Below are positions 1 through 7,392 of a DNA stretch of 12,768 nucleotides, in pieces (the stretch's first letter is position 1; each line of letters starts with the position of its first letter). The DNA comes from an uncultured bacterium (lineage in GTDB: Bacteria; Verrucomicrobiota; Lentisphaeria; Oligosphaerales; Oligosphaeraceae), in assembly GCA_902783355.1 (NCBI GenBank), contig CACZQQ010000081.1:1-12768 (forward strand), read 5' to 3'. The translations under genes and the position numbers were made by a program. Below the pieces are notes generated by a model that was given only the letters and a program-made list of their open reading frames with translations, was not told where the DNA came from and did no database searches.

Positions 1-1
1 G

Positions 2-586
2 CCCGACGCCGCGCTGATGGAGGCCCTCGCCGCCCCGCTGGCCGCCCTCAAGGCGAAGGCCGACGAAATCATCGTCCCCGCCATGCCGATGGACATCACC
101 GCCGAGGGGCTTCCGGGACGCGACAACGCCATGGCGCTCGCATTCTGCAAGGCAATCAGCACGGCAACCAACACCGAGCTGGCGCTCCACGGCGCCCTCT
201 CCAAGAAGGCGCTCAGGAAAGGCGAGCCCGTCACCGCGCGGGATGTCTTTCAAATCGTTCCCTACGAGAATGATATCATTGTCGCAAGTTTGACGCAGGA
301 GGAACTGGAGGAGGTCCTGACGGAGCAGTGGTCCTACCGCAAGCACTATACCTACTGCGGCTTCTACGGCGCCGTCGTGGCCTTCGACAACGAGGGGAAG
401 GCGCACATCAGCGGACTAGGCCCCGGACGCCACACCATCGCCATGAACTCCTTCACGGCGGCCGGCGGCGGCCGCTACGTCCGCCTCGCCCGCCTCCTGA
501 AACAACCCGAAAGCCGGATGCGCAACACGGGCCTCTCCACAAGAGACGCCATGAGAGACTACCTCAAGTCGCTGGCTACACCATAG
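2..586 (+). CDS. 5'-nucleotidase-like protein, C-terminal part (truncated by window edge)
   Basis: The frame is open from base 2 to the TAG at 584-586, so the start lies outside the window; the ATG at 17 is only an internal Met. The protein looks like the C-terminal substrate-binding domain of the 5'-nucleotidase / 2',3'-cyclic phosphodiesterase family. Two family landmarks are visible: DVFQIVPYEND, matching the family's D-V-F-x-x-x-P-F/Y-x-N segment, and NSFTAAGGGRY near the C-terminus, matching N-S-F-L-A-x-G-G-D-G-Y/F. The family hydrolyses nucleotides outside the cytoplasm, with an N-terminal metallophosphoesterase domain that would lie upstream of the window. The usual N-G-G-x-R motif before the DVF segment is not visible; HGALSKK is found there instead, so substrate choice may differ. 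The gene converges on the transporter gene, with one shared terminator between them. Family call is fairly safe; substrate is unknown. Confidence 0.75.
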   Translation, partial: PDAALMEALAAPLAALKAKADEIIVPAMPMDITAEGLPGRDNAMALAFCKAISTATNTELALHGALSKKALRKGEPVTARDVFQIVPYENDIIVASLTQEELEEVLTEQWSYRKHYTYCGFYGAVVAFDNEGKAHISGLGPGRHTIAMNSFTAAGGGRYVRLARLLKQPESRMRNTGLSTRDAMRDYLKSLATP

Positions 587-623
587 GATTGAAAACCGCC
601 GGAAGGACTGGCGATTTTCAATC
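587..623. terminator. Bidirectional terminator between convergent genes
   Basis: GATTGAAAA (587-595) is the exact reverse complement of TTTTCAATC (615-623), and CGCC (597-600) pairs with GGCG (610-613) inside it, leaving a 9-nt loop. The one imperfect position is C-A on the plus strand but a U-G wobble in minus-strand RNA. Each strand reads a GC core followed by TTTTC, so the element can end transcription from both sides. It begins directly after the stop of the plus-strand gene and lies 10 nt beyond the stop of the minus-strand transporter. Confidence 0.72.
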
Positions 624-633
624 AAGCAGCGTC

Positions 634-2025
634 CTACTTCAGCAGGTCGGTGAACATGTCAATATAGCCGAGGACGAAGATGGCGACGACAATCAAGGGC
701 AATATCCAGCGGCAGTAGAACCTGAAGACGACTCCGAACTTCCAGCGCTGTCCCGCCTCGACCTCGGCGGCGAAGTTCTTCCAGCCCCAGCCGCAGGCGG
801 CCGTGCAGAAGAGGACGATCAGCAGCGCCCCCAGCGGCAGGATGTTCTGGGAGACGATGAAGTCCTCCAGGTCCAGCACGCCCGTTCCGCCGCCCATGGG
901 ATGGAAGCCCGACAGGACGTTGAAGCCGAGGGCGCAGGGCAGCGAGAGCAACGCAATGGCGACGCCGACGACGGCGGCGGCCGTCCCGCGCTTCAGGCGC
1001 GTCTCGTCGATCAGGAAGGCGACGATGTTCTCGAAGACCGCCACCACGGTCGTCAGGGCGGCGATGGACATGAAGACGAAGAAGAAGATGCCCCAGAGGC
1101 GGCCGCCGGCAATCTGCCCGAAAAGCGCGGGCAGCGAGACGAAGATCAGGGAGGGGCCGGCCTGCACATCGACGCCGAAAGTGGCGCAGATGGGGAAGAT
1201 GATGAGGCCGGCAGAAAATGCCACAAATGTATCCAATGCAATAATTTGTCCAGCCTCCTTCGTCAATGAGCGCTTCCTCTGCGCATCGAGGTAGCTGCCA
1301 AAGATGGTCATGGCGCCGACGCCCAGGCTCAATGTGAAGAAGGCCTGCCCCATGGCGGCGAAAAACGTCCCCCTGATGTTGCTGCTGAAATTGTGGAAGT
1401 CGGGGACCAGATAGAATTTCAGGCCGTCCGCCGCGCCCGGCAGCGTCATCGCCTTGACGACGAGGCACGCCAGCACGATGAAAAGTGCCAGCATGAGGAA
1501 CTTGACCGAACGCTCCACCGTGTTGCGGAGGCTGCCCGCGCACAGAAGCGCCCCTAGCGCCACCGACAGCAGCATGTAGCCGACGACACGCCACGGCGAC
1601 GCCAGAAGCCCCCCGAAGACCGCGCCGCACTCCTCCGGCGTCCGGCACTGCGACATCGCGCCGCAGATGTAGTATTTGGCGTAGGCGAAGAGCCACCCGG
1701 AGACCGTGGTGTAGTACATCATCAACAGGAGATTGCCCAGAAAGGCGAAGCCGGCGAGGCGCGGCCAGACAGCCTTGCCGCCGGAAAGCCTGCGGTAGCT
1801 GCCCACCATGTTGAGGCGCCCTGCCCGCCCGATGGCCAGCTCCATGACCAGAACGGGAAAGCCCAGAAGGACGAGCGCGACGATGTAGAGCAGCACGAAC
1901 ATGCCGCCGCCGTAGGCCCCCGTGACAGACGGAAAGCGCCACACGTTCCCCAGCCCGACCGCGCACCCCACCGACAGCAGGATGAAGCCAAGGCGGCTCG
2001 CCAATGTCTCACGCTTCTCCGACAT
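634..2025 (-). CDS. Sodium-dependent transporter, SNF (neurotransmitter:sodium symporter) family
   Basis: This 463-residue inner-membrane protein has the length and hydrophobic pattern of bacterial NSS/SLC6 symporters of the LeuT fold, which couple Na+ entry to uptake of amino acids or related solutes. Helix 1 carries the family signature GCAVGLGNVWRFP (residues 20-32), which forms part of the Na+ and substrate sites. The segment AALTTVVAVFE matches helix 8, where LeuT has its Na2-site Thr-Ser pair; here it is Thr-Thr. About 11 to 12 hydrophobic segments can be seen, and the chain ends soon after the last one. The start at 2025 is preceded by a purine-rich stretch with AGGAG about 10 nt upstream. 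The gene follows the rpsS terminator and has its own AT-rich, palindromic promoter-like region, so it is probably transcribed separately. The substrate cannot be told from sequence alone. Confidence 0.93.
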   Translation of the reverse strand: MSEKRETLASRLGFILLSVGCAVGLGNVWRFPSVTGAYGGGMFVLLYIVALVLLGFPVLVMELAIGRAGRLNMVGSYRRLSGGKAVWPRLAGFAFLGNLLLMMYYTTVSGWLFAYAKYYICGAMSQCRTPEECGAVFGGLLASPWRVVGYMLLSVALGALLCAGSLRNTVERSVKFLMLALFIVLACLVVKAMTLPGAADGLKFYLVPDFHNFSSNIRGTFFAAMGQAFFTLSLGVGAMTIFGSYLDAQRKRSLTKEAGQIIALDTFVAFSAGLIIFPICATFGVDVQAGPSLIFVSLPALFGQIAGGRLWGIFFFVFMSIAALTTVVAVFENIVAFLIDETRLKRGTAAAVVGVAIALLSLPCALGFNVLSGFHPMGGGTGVLDLEDFIVSQNILPLGALLIVLFCTAACGWGWKNFAAEVEAGQRWKFGVVFRFYCRWILPLIVVAIFVLGYIDMFTDLLK

Positions 2026-2037
2026 CCTCTCCCCTCT

Positions 2038-2066
2038 CCTATAATATTATGGTACTGTACGACAGT
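2038..2066 (-). promoter_or_regulatory. Promoter-like region with two palindromes upstream of the transporter
   Basis: An AT-rich island in otherwise GC-rich DNA contains a perfect 10-bp palindrome, ATAATATTAT (2041-2050), that offers several -10-like hexamers on the minus strand (CATAAT, TAATAT, TATTAT). Just upstream is ACTGT-ACG-ACAGT (2054-2066), a perfect 5+3+5 inverted repeat placed where a repressor could block RNA polymerase. No good -35 box is visible, so the exact promoter is uncertain. The position between the rpsS terminator and the transporter start supports a promoter here. Confidence 0.4.
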
Positions 2067-2074
2067 CCGCCCGC

Positions 2075-2123
2075 AAAAAAAAGCGCGCCCTGTCCCTGCC
2101 GGATGGCATGGAGCAGGACGCGC
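2075..2123 (-). terminator. Intrinsic terminator ending the rpsS transcript
   Basis: On the minus strand GCGCGTCCTG (2123-2114) pairs with CAGGGCGCGC (2092-2083) as a 10-bp stem with one G-U pair, followed directly by eight T residues (2082-2075). The 21-nt loop can form a smaller competing GCAGG/CCTGC hairpin. It lies 22 nt after the rpsS stop codon and marks the end of the ribosomal transcript. Confidence 0.85.
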
Positions 2124-2145
2124 CCGTCGCAAGAAGGCAAGCGGA

Positions 2146-2415
2146 CTACTTGCCGGAGATCTGCCCGTGGCCGCGGAAGAGGCGCGTCGCGGCGAACTCG
2201 CCCAGACGGTGCCCGACCATGTTCTCGGTCACGAAGACATTGATGAAGGCCTTGCCGTTGTGCACGGCGAAGGTCTGCCCGACAAACTCGGGCAGGATCA
2301 CCGAACGGCGGGACCAGGTCTTGATGATCTGCTTGCCGGAGGCGGCGGAGGCGGCCTCCACCTTCTTCAGCAGGTGCTCGTCCACAAAGGGACCTTTCTT
2401 GATGCTTCTAGCCAT
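2146..2415 (-). CDS. rpsS: 30S ribosomal protein S19
   Basis: The 89-residue product is full length for bacterial S19, which binds 16S rRNA with S13 in the head of the small subunit. The N-terminus [19 protein letters not shown] and the C-terminal segment with [18 protein letters not shown] are the family hallmarks. Its ATG overlaps the rplB stop by one base (TAATG), and a GGAGGA ribosome-binding sequence lies inside the end of rplB, so the two are probably translationally coupled. In most bacteria rplV and rpsC follow directly. Here a strong terminator follows and the next gene is an unrelated transporter. Confidence 0.98.
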   Translation of the reverse strand: MARSIKKGPFVDEHLLKKVEAASAASGKQIIKTWSRRSVILPEFVGQTFAVHNGKAFINVFVTENMVGHRLGEFAATRLFRGHGQISGK

Positions 2416-3245
2416 TACTTCTTCCTCCTCCGCTCGATGATGAAGCGATCAGACGCCTTGCGAGGCTTGCGGGTCTTGTAGCCCTTCGCCAGCAGGCCCC
2501 AGGGGGACTGCGGATGCCCGCCGGACGCACGGCCTTCGCCACCGCCCATGGGGCTGTCGACAGGGTTCTGCGCGACGCCGCGGACGTGGGGGCGGAAGCC
2601 AAGGTAGCGCTTCTTGCCGGCCTTGCCCAGCTTGATGTCGCGATGGTCGACATTGCCCACCTGGCCGATGGTGGCGCGGCACTTCAGGTTGATGAGGCGG
2701 ACCTCGCCGGAGGGCAGGCGGACCTGCGCGTAGTTCCCCTCCTTCGCGCGGAGGATCGCGTACTGGCCGGCCGCGCGCACCAGCTGGGCGCCCTTGCCGG
2801 GAACCAGTTCGATGCAGTGGATGTTGATGCCTTCCGGAATGTTGGCCAGAGGCATGCAGTTGCCGGTCTTGAACTCGGCCGTCGGGCCGCTCATCACCGT
2901 GTCGCCCTGCTTCAGGCCGAGCGGGCACGGGATGTACCGCTTCGTGCCGTCCTCGTACTTCAGGAGGGCGATGCGGCTCGTGCGGTTGGGGTCGTATTCG
3001 ATTTCGGCGACGGTGGCGGCCATGCCGTCCTTGTCGCTGCGCTTGAAGTCGATTTCGCGGTAGCAGCGCTTCACGCCGCCGCCGCGGAAGCGGACGGTGA
3101 TGCGGCCCATGTTGTTGCGGCCGCCGGTCGAGTGCTTGCCGTGTGTCAGGGACTTCTCGGGGGTCGAACGGGTCAGTTCAGCGAAGTCGCTGACCACCAT
3201 CCCGCGCCGTCCCGGAGTGGTTGGCTTGTAGGCTTTGATTCCCAT
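2415..3245 (-). CDS. rplB: 50S ribosomal protein L2 with altered peptidyl-transferase-proximal motif
   Basis: L2 is a primary 23S rRNA-binding protein needed for subunit joining and peptidyl transferase activity. The 276-residue chain is full length and shows the expected signatures: [16 protein letters not shown] (residues 42-57), [16 protein letters not shown] (148-163) and a basic C-terminal tail, IIERRRKK. The most conserved segment of the family, usually NPVDHPHGGGEG or NPVDHPMGGGEG, reads [12 protein letters not shown] here: Ser231 (AGC at 2555-2553) replaces the His equivalent to E. coli H229. The rest of the segment is intact, which argues against a sequencing error or decay. The start at 3245 has GGGAG about 10 nt upstream, and the stop overlaps the rpsS start. 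The identity is certain; the functional effect of the substitution is unknown. Confidence 0.98.
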   Translation of the reverse strand: MGIKAYKPTTPGRRGMVVSDFAELTRSTPEKSLTHGKHSTGGRNNMGRITVRFRGGGVKRCYREIDFKRSDKDGMAATVAEIEYDPNRTSRIALLKYEDGTKRYIPCPLGLKQGDTVMSGPTAEFKTGNCMPLANIPEGINIHCIELVPGKGAQLVRAAGQYAILRAKEGNYAQVRLPSGEVRLINLKCRATIGQVGNVDHRDIKLGKAGKKRYLGFRPHVRGVAQNPVDSPMGGGEGRASGGHPQSPWGLLAKGYKTRKPRKASDRFIIERRRKK

Positions 3246-3291
3246 GATGGATTTGCTCCCTATTCGGAAAGTTGACGGTTGGCTCCCCCTG

Positions 3292-3585
3292 TCAGATCAG
3301 CTCGATGTGCCCCTCGGAGAGGGTCACAATCGCCTTCTTCCAGTCCGGGCGCTTGCCGACGCGCGCGGTGCGCATCCGCTTCTTCTTGCCCAGCATGTTC
3401 ATCACGTTGACCTTGGACACCTTCACCTCGGGGAAGATGGCCTCCACGGCCTCGCGGATCTGGATCTTGTTGCTGGCCGGATTGACCTTGAGCAGGTACT
3501 TGTTGTACTTCTCGGAGAGGGTCGTGCCGCGCTCGGTGATGAGCACGGTGTAGACCACGTCGTAGGGGTTGAACTCTTTACTCAT
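3292..3585 (-). CDS. rplW: 50S ribosomal protein L23
   Basis: The 97-residue protein fits L23, which sits at the peptide exit tunnel and docks trigger factor and SRP. It shows the typical early [19 protein letters not shown] segment (E. coli-type L23: T-E-K-x-x-x-x-x-E-x-x-x-x-x-F-x-V) and the [14 protein letters not shown] stretch. I chose the ATG at 3585, giving MSKEFNPYD, over the upstream in-frame ATG at 3624, because GGAGG lies 6 nt before it and the longer version would add a non-homologous basic leader inside rplD. The start overlaps the end of rplD by 8 nt (ATGAGTAA), which indicates translational coupling. Confidence 0.95.
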   Translation of the reverse strand: MSKEFNPYDVVYTVLITERGTTLSEKYNKYLLKVNPASNKIQIREAVEAIFPEVKVSKVNVMNMLGKKKRMRTARVGKRPDWKKAIVTLSEGHIELI

Positions 3586-4228
3586 TGGTGGCCTCCTTCG
3601 CCAGGCGCTTGCCCAGCTGTTCAAGCGCGGCCTTGGTGATGATGATCTTCTTGAAGAGCAACATCAGGTAGGTGTTGACCGAACTGGCCTTCAGCACCAG
3701 CACATTCGGCAGGTTCCGGGCGGCCAGGTCCACGTTCTCATCGTACTCGTCCACCAGCACCAGGGCGTGGTCGCCGGCGTTGAGCCGCTTCAGGAAGGCG
3801 GTCATCTCCTTGGTCTTCGGCGTGTCGAAGGATATGCCGTCCACAAAGATGACGGCCCCCTCGTCCAGACGGTCGGTGAAGGAACGGCGAAGCGCCAGCT
3901 TCTCCACCTTGCGGTTGAGGCGGATGGAATAGTCGCGGGGGACGGGGCCGAAGGCCACCGCGCCGCCACGCCACACGGGGCTGGAGGCGCCGCCGGAACG
4001 GGCGCGGCCCGTCCCCTTCTGACGCCACGGCTTCGCCTGGGAGCGGGAGCTCATGCGGGCGCGGTTCTTCGTGCACGCCGTGCCGGAGCGCTGGCGCGCC
4101 AGGAAGGCGACCACGGAATCCTTGACTGCCTGGGCGCCCTTCTCGCGCTCCAGCCAGGTGTCCTCAATCTGCACCTGGGAACCCGTGTCGGCCCCCTGCA
4201 GGTTCATGACATTGACGTTGGTTGGCAT
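3578..4228 (-). CDS. rplD: 50S ribosomal protein L4
   Basis: L4 binds 23S rRNA early in assembly and lines the exit tunnel; in E. coli it also represses its own S10 operon. The 216 residues include the extended tunnel loop with KPWRQKGTGRARSG and then GGAVAFGPVPRDY, both near-universal in bacterial L4. The tunnel-tip Lys that macrolide resistance mutations often change is the normal residue. GGAGGA lies 8 nt before the ATG, and the gene begins 18 nt after rplC. Confidence 0.97.
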   Translation of the reverse strand: MPTNVNVMNLQGADTGSQVQIEDTWLEREKGAQAVKDSVVAFLARQRSGTACTKNRARMSSRSQAKPWRQKGTGRARSGGASSPVWRGGAVAFGPVPRDYSIRLNRKVEKLALRRSFTDRLDEGAVIFVDGISFDTPKTKEMTAFLKRLNAGDHALVLVDEYDENVDLAARNLPNVLVLKASSVNTYLMLLFKKIIITKAALEQLGKRLAKEATNE

Positions 4229-4246
4229 TGTAGTCTCCTCCCAGGG

Positions 4247-4882
4247 TTACTTCTTGACGGCGCTGTACACATAGACCAGACCGCCGTTCGCGCCGGGAAT
4301 GCCACCCTTGATCAGGATGAGGTTCTCCTCGGGGCGGACGCCCATCACCTTCAGGCTCTGGACGGTGCGGTTCACGGCACCCATGTGGCCGGGCATCTTG
4401 TGCCCGCGGTCGATGCGGCCGGGCTTCTCGCGGCAGCCGATGGAGCCCGTGCGGCGGGTCCAGGCGCCGCCGTGCGTCTCGCGGCCGCCCTGCGCGTCGA
4501 AGCGGTGGACGACGCCCTGGAAGCCCCGGCCCTTCGTCACGCCGGTCACGTCCACGTATTCGTCCACGGCGAAGACGTCAGCGGTCAGCACGTCGCCGGG
4601 CTTCTGGGTGGGATCTTCATCCAGGCGGATCTCCCGGATGTACATGGGGGGATTGTCCTCCAGGCCGGCGGGCTTGACGTTGCCCAGGACCGCCTTGGAG
4701 ACGTTCTTCTTCTTGGCCTTGCCGAAGCCCAGCTGCAGCGCGCTGTAGCCGTCCTTCGCGACCGTCTTGGCGGTGATGACAGTGCAGGGGCCGCACTCCA
4801 CCACGGTGACCGGGACCAGGACGCCGTCGCTGGAATAGACCTGCGTCATCCCGAGTTTCTTGCCGATGAGACCTTTCTTCAT
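4247..4882 (-). CDS. rplC: 50S ribosomal protein L3
   Basis: L3 is one of the assembly initiators of the large subunit and reaches toward the peptidyl transferase centre. The 211-residue product begins MKKGLIGKKLGMTQVY, the usual L3 start, and contains VTGVTKGRGFQG (residues 112-123) and KMPGHMGAVNRTVQ (162-175). E. coli L3 has Gln150, methylated by PrmB, in the finger loop; the aligned residue here is Cys150 (codon 4435-4433), so that modification cannot occur. GGAGG lies about 8 nt upstream of the ATG, in the 18-nt gap after rpsJ. Confidence 0.97.
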   Translation of the reverse strand: MKKGLIGKKLGMTQVYSSDGVLVPVTVVECGPCTVITAKTVAKDGYSALQLGFGKAKKKNVSKAVLGNVKPAGLEDNPPMYIREIRLDEDPTQKPGDVLTADVFAVDEYVDVTGVTKGRGFQGVVHRFDAQGGRETHGGAWTRRTGSIGCREKPGRIDRGHKMPGHMGAVNRTVQSLKVMGVRPEENLILIKGGIPGANGGLVYVYSAVKK

Positions 4883-4900
4883 GACTTGGTCCTCCCTGGC

Positions 4901-5212
4901 TTAGAGTTTGATGACGATGTCCACGCCGGCAGGCAGGGAGAGCTTCTTCAGCTCGTCCACAGTCTTCGGAAGGGGATTGATGATGTCCAGCACGCGCTTG
5001 TGCGTGCGGATCTCGAACTGCTCCATCGACTTCTTGTCGACATGGGGGGAGCGGTTCACGGTGAAGCGCTCGATGCGGGTGGGCAGCGGGATGGGCCCGG
5101 CGACCTGTGCGCCAGTGCGCTTGACGGTCGCGACAATCTCCGCAACGGACTGGTCCAGGATCGTGTTCTCGAAGGCCTGGAGCCTGATTCGGATGGTTTG
5201 CTTGTTCGCCAT
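4901..5212 (-). CDS. rpsJ: 30S ribosomal protein S10 (NusE)
   Basis: The 103-residue protein is full length for S10, a head protein of the small subunit that also acts as NusE in transcription antitermination. Signatures include [17 protein letters not shown] at the N-terminus, [24 protein letters not shown] in the long loop, and the [10 protein letters not shown] segment. The ATG at 5212 is chosen because homology begins there; it lies 5 nt after the EF-G stop codon, and AAGG at the EF-G 3' end can serve as ribosome-binding site. It follows fusA directly, without tuf, joining the str and S10 gene blocks. Confidence 0.98.
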   Translation of the reverse strand: MANKQTIRIRLQAFENTILDQSVAEIVATVKRTGAQVAGPIPLPTRIERFTVNRSPHVDKKSMEQFEIRTHKRVLDIINPLPKTVDELKKLSLPAGVDIVIKL

Positions 5213-5217
5213 TTCCT

Positions 5218-7299
5218 TTACCTTGTTTTTTTCACGTCTTCCGGCTTGACCTCGTAGCCTGCGGGTTCGGCAGAGAACTCCGCCCGTCCCCCGGTGAGGG
5301 ACCGCAGGTCGGTGGCATACGAGAGCATCTCTGCCACCGGAATCCGTGAGACCACGCGGACGCCTCCGTCGGCCAGGCTTGAGTGACTGAGGATCCGCCC
5401 CCTTCGGGAGGCCAAATCCGCCATCACGCTGCCCGTCTGGTCGGCGGGGACGCTCACTTCGAGCCGCATCACAGGTTCCAGCACAACGGGACGGCTTCGG
5501 GCGTATGCCTCGAGCAGCGCCGTCCGCCCCGCGGTTAAGAACACCGGTTCTGAAGGCTCCGCCATCAGGGAGGAGACCTCGTGAACTGTGACGCGCGTAT
5601 CCGTCAGCGGGCAGCCGGTCGGGCCGCACGCGTCGACGACTTCATCCACCGCCCCACGCAATGCCTCAAGGCATCCGGGAGGCAGGGCCGCCCCGCCGGC
5701 CAGAGGGTCGGCGAAGCGGACTTCAACGCCGCTGCCACGCGGCAGCGGCTCCAGGCTGACTTCCACGCTGGCCTGCAGCAGCGTCTCCGGCGACAGCTGC
5801 CGCCGGAACTCGCCCCGATGGCGGACGGGCACGCCGCAACAGGTCCGGTAGAGGACCTGCGGCCGGCCCGCCTGGGTCCGGACACCGTATTCGGTGCGGA
5901 GCCGCTCGGCGGCGATCTTCAGGTGAAATTCACCCAGCCCGGAGACGGCGCAGGTGCCGTTGGAGGAATCGCAGCGGCAGCGGAGGGTCGGGTCCTCCTC
6001 CGCGAGGGACGCGGCAGCGGCGGGCAACTTGGCCCGGTCGGTGGCGTCCACGCCGTTCAAGATGACTGTCACGACCGGCTCGGGGAAACGCATCCGCGCC
6101 AGCCGGATCTCGGGGGCGCCGGCCTCGACCAGCGTGTCCCCCGTGCGGAGATTCGCGGGAAGGCCGCCCTCGGGGGAGAGGCCCACCACGTCGCCGGCCT
6201 CGGCCACCTCCAGCGGCAGGAGATCCGCCGCGTTCAGGCGCCACAGCGCGCCAACCGCCACGTCGGCCCCCCTGTTGCAGTCCCGAAGGGGGACGCCCTT
6301 GCGGAGGGCTCCGCTGTAGAGGCGGACGGCCATCCAGTCGCCCTGCCAGCCGCCCCTGAAGGCCTTGACGACCGTCAGGACGGCGTAGTCTCCGCCGCCG
6401 GGGCGCCTCAGGCGCGCCGGCGAGACGTTGAAGAGGCGTCTTCCGGCCGGAGAGGCCAGCCGCTCCGCCGGCGAAGGCAGGAGGGCCTGCACCGTGTCCA
6501 GCAGGAGGGGGACGCCCGCGCGGGTCTTGGCGCTGCCGCAGACGACAGGCACCAGCCGGTTCGCCAGAACGGCCGTCCGCAGGGCGCCCCGCAGGGCGCC
6601 GTCGTCCGGCCATCCGCCGCCCACGTAGGCCTCCATCATGGAGGCGTCGCAGTCGGCCAGCTGCTCCAGAAGCCGGAGGCGGCCCTGGCGGCAGCGCTCG
6701 CGGGCGGCTCCGTCCGGCAACTCGCCGCCGCCGGCCAGCCGTCCCGCCAGCAAATCGATGATGGATTCACGCTCCGCCCGGCTCTGGGGCGCCCCTGCGG
6801 CGCGCAGGGGGCAGGCCAGGACGGCGGGCGCCGCTTCCCTGCCCAGCAGCTCGCCCATCTGGGCGACCACCGCCTCGAAGTTCGCGCCCTCGCGGTCAAG
6901 CTTGTTGACAAAGGCGACGGCGGGCAGGCCGTAGCGGACGGCCCTGCGCCAGACCATCTCCGACTGCGCCTGGACGCCGCGCAGGCCGCAGAAGACCACG
7001 ACCGCGGCGTCCATCACCCGGAGGGAACGCTCCACTTCGGCGGTGAAGTCGATGTGCCCCGGCGTGTCGATGAGGTTGATCCGGCACTCCTTCCAGCGGC
7101 AGGTGACGGCGGCGCTCACGATGGAGACGCCGCGCTCGCGCTCCTGGAGGAGGTAGTCGCTGACCGTGGTGCCGTCGTCCACCGCGCCGCAGTAGCGGAT
7201 GCTGCCGCAGAGATGGAGGATGCGCTCCGTCAGCGAGGTCTTGCCCGCATCCACATGGGCGATGACGCCCACATTCCGTATGGCGTCGGAATCTGCCAT
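5218..7299 (-). CDS. fusA: Divergent elongation factor G (EF-G2/spd-type-like translational GTPase)
   Basis: The 693-residue protein has the five-domain EF-G layout. The GTPase domain shows AHVDAGKT (residues 14-21), DTPGH (78-82, with catalytic His82) and NKLD (132-135). Domain III has [11 protein letters not shown] and SGLGEFHLK, and domain V has SRRGRI and [17 protein letters not shown]. Canonical EF-G catalyses translocation and, with RRF, ribosome recycling. Several segments deviate from it: switch I reads [18 protein letters not shown], closer to the TVxDxxxQERERGITI of the EF-G2/mtEFG2 type, and the Mg2+-coordinating Thr is Ser59 (codon 7125-7123). Domain IV reads [14 protein letters not shown], and the usual GSYHDVDSS loop is not recognisable. 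Position in the str operon supports the symbol fusA, but the protein may be a recycling-type paralogue. It starts 93 nt after rpsG with no clear ribosome-binding site. Confidence 0.88.
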   Translation of the reverse strand: MADSDAIRNVGVIAHVDAGKTSLTERILHLCGSIRYCGAVDDGTTVSDYLLQERERGVSIVSAAVTCRWKECRINLIDTPGHIDFTAEVERSLRVMDAAVVVFCGLRGVQAQSEMVWRRAVRYGLPAVAFVNKLDREGANFEAVVAQMGELLGREAAPAVLACPLRAAGAPQSRAERESIIDLLAGRLAGGGELPDGAARERCRQGRLRLLEQLADCDASMMEAYVGGGWPDDGALRGALRTAVLANRLVPVVCGSAKTRAGVPLLLDTVQALLPSPAERLASPAGRRLFNVSPARLRRPGGGDYAVLTVVKAFRGGWQGDWMAVRLYSGALRKGVPLRDCNRGADVAVGALWRLNAADLLPLEVAEAGDVVGLSPEGGLPANLRTGDTLVEAGAPEIRLARMRFPEPVVTVILNGVDATDRAKLPAAAASLAEEDPTLRCRCDSSNGTCAVSGLGEFHLKIAAERLRTEYGVRTQAGRPQVLYRTCCGVPVRHRGEFRRQLSPETLLQASVEVSLEPLPRGSGVEVRFADPLAGGAALPPGCLEALRGAVDEVVDACGPTGCPLTDTRVTVHEVSSLMAEPSEPVFLTAGRTALLEAYARSRPVVLEPVMRLEVSVPADQTGSVMADLASRRGRILSHSSLADGGVRVVSRIPVAEMLSYATDLRSLTGGRAEFSAEPAGYEVKPEDVKKTR

Positions 7300-7392
7300 G
7301 TCGAGGCGGGGCGGGCCGCCTTCCGGAGAAGTCGGCCCCTTGGAAGCATTGAGACCCGAAGACGCGCGGGGCGGCTCCGGGCCAGGGGAAAA

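Noticed and set aside
3569..5257. A 562-residue open frame on the plus strand opposite rplD, rplC and rpsJ
   Set aside because: It is antisense to three conserved ribosomal genes, and long stop-free antisense frames are expected at this GC content.
5218..7299. EF-G gene considered as a tetracycline-resistance ribosomal protection protein
   Set aside because: Switch I is followed by SAAVT and the region after DTPGH reads [13 protein letters not shown] as in EF-G, not the FLAEVYRSLSVLDG of TetM-type proteins; its place between rpsG and rpsJ also fits EF-G.
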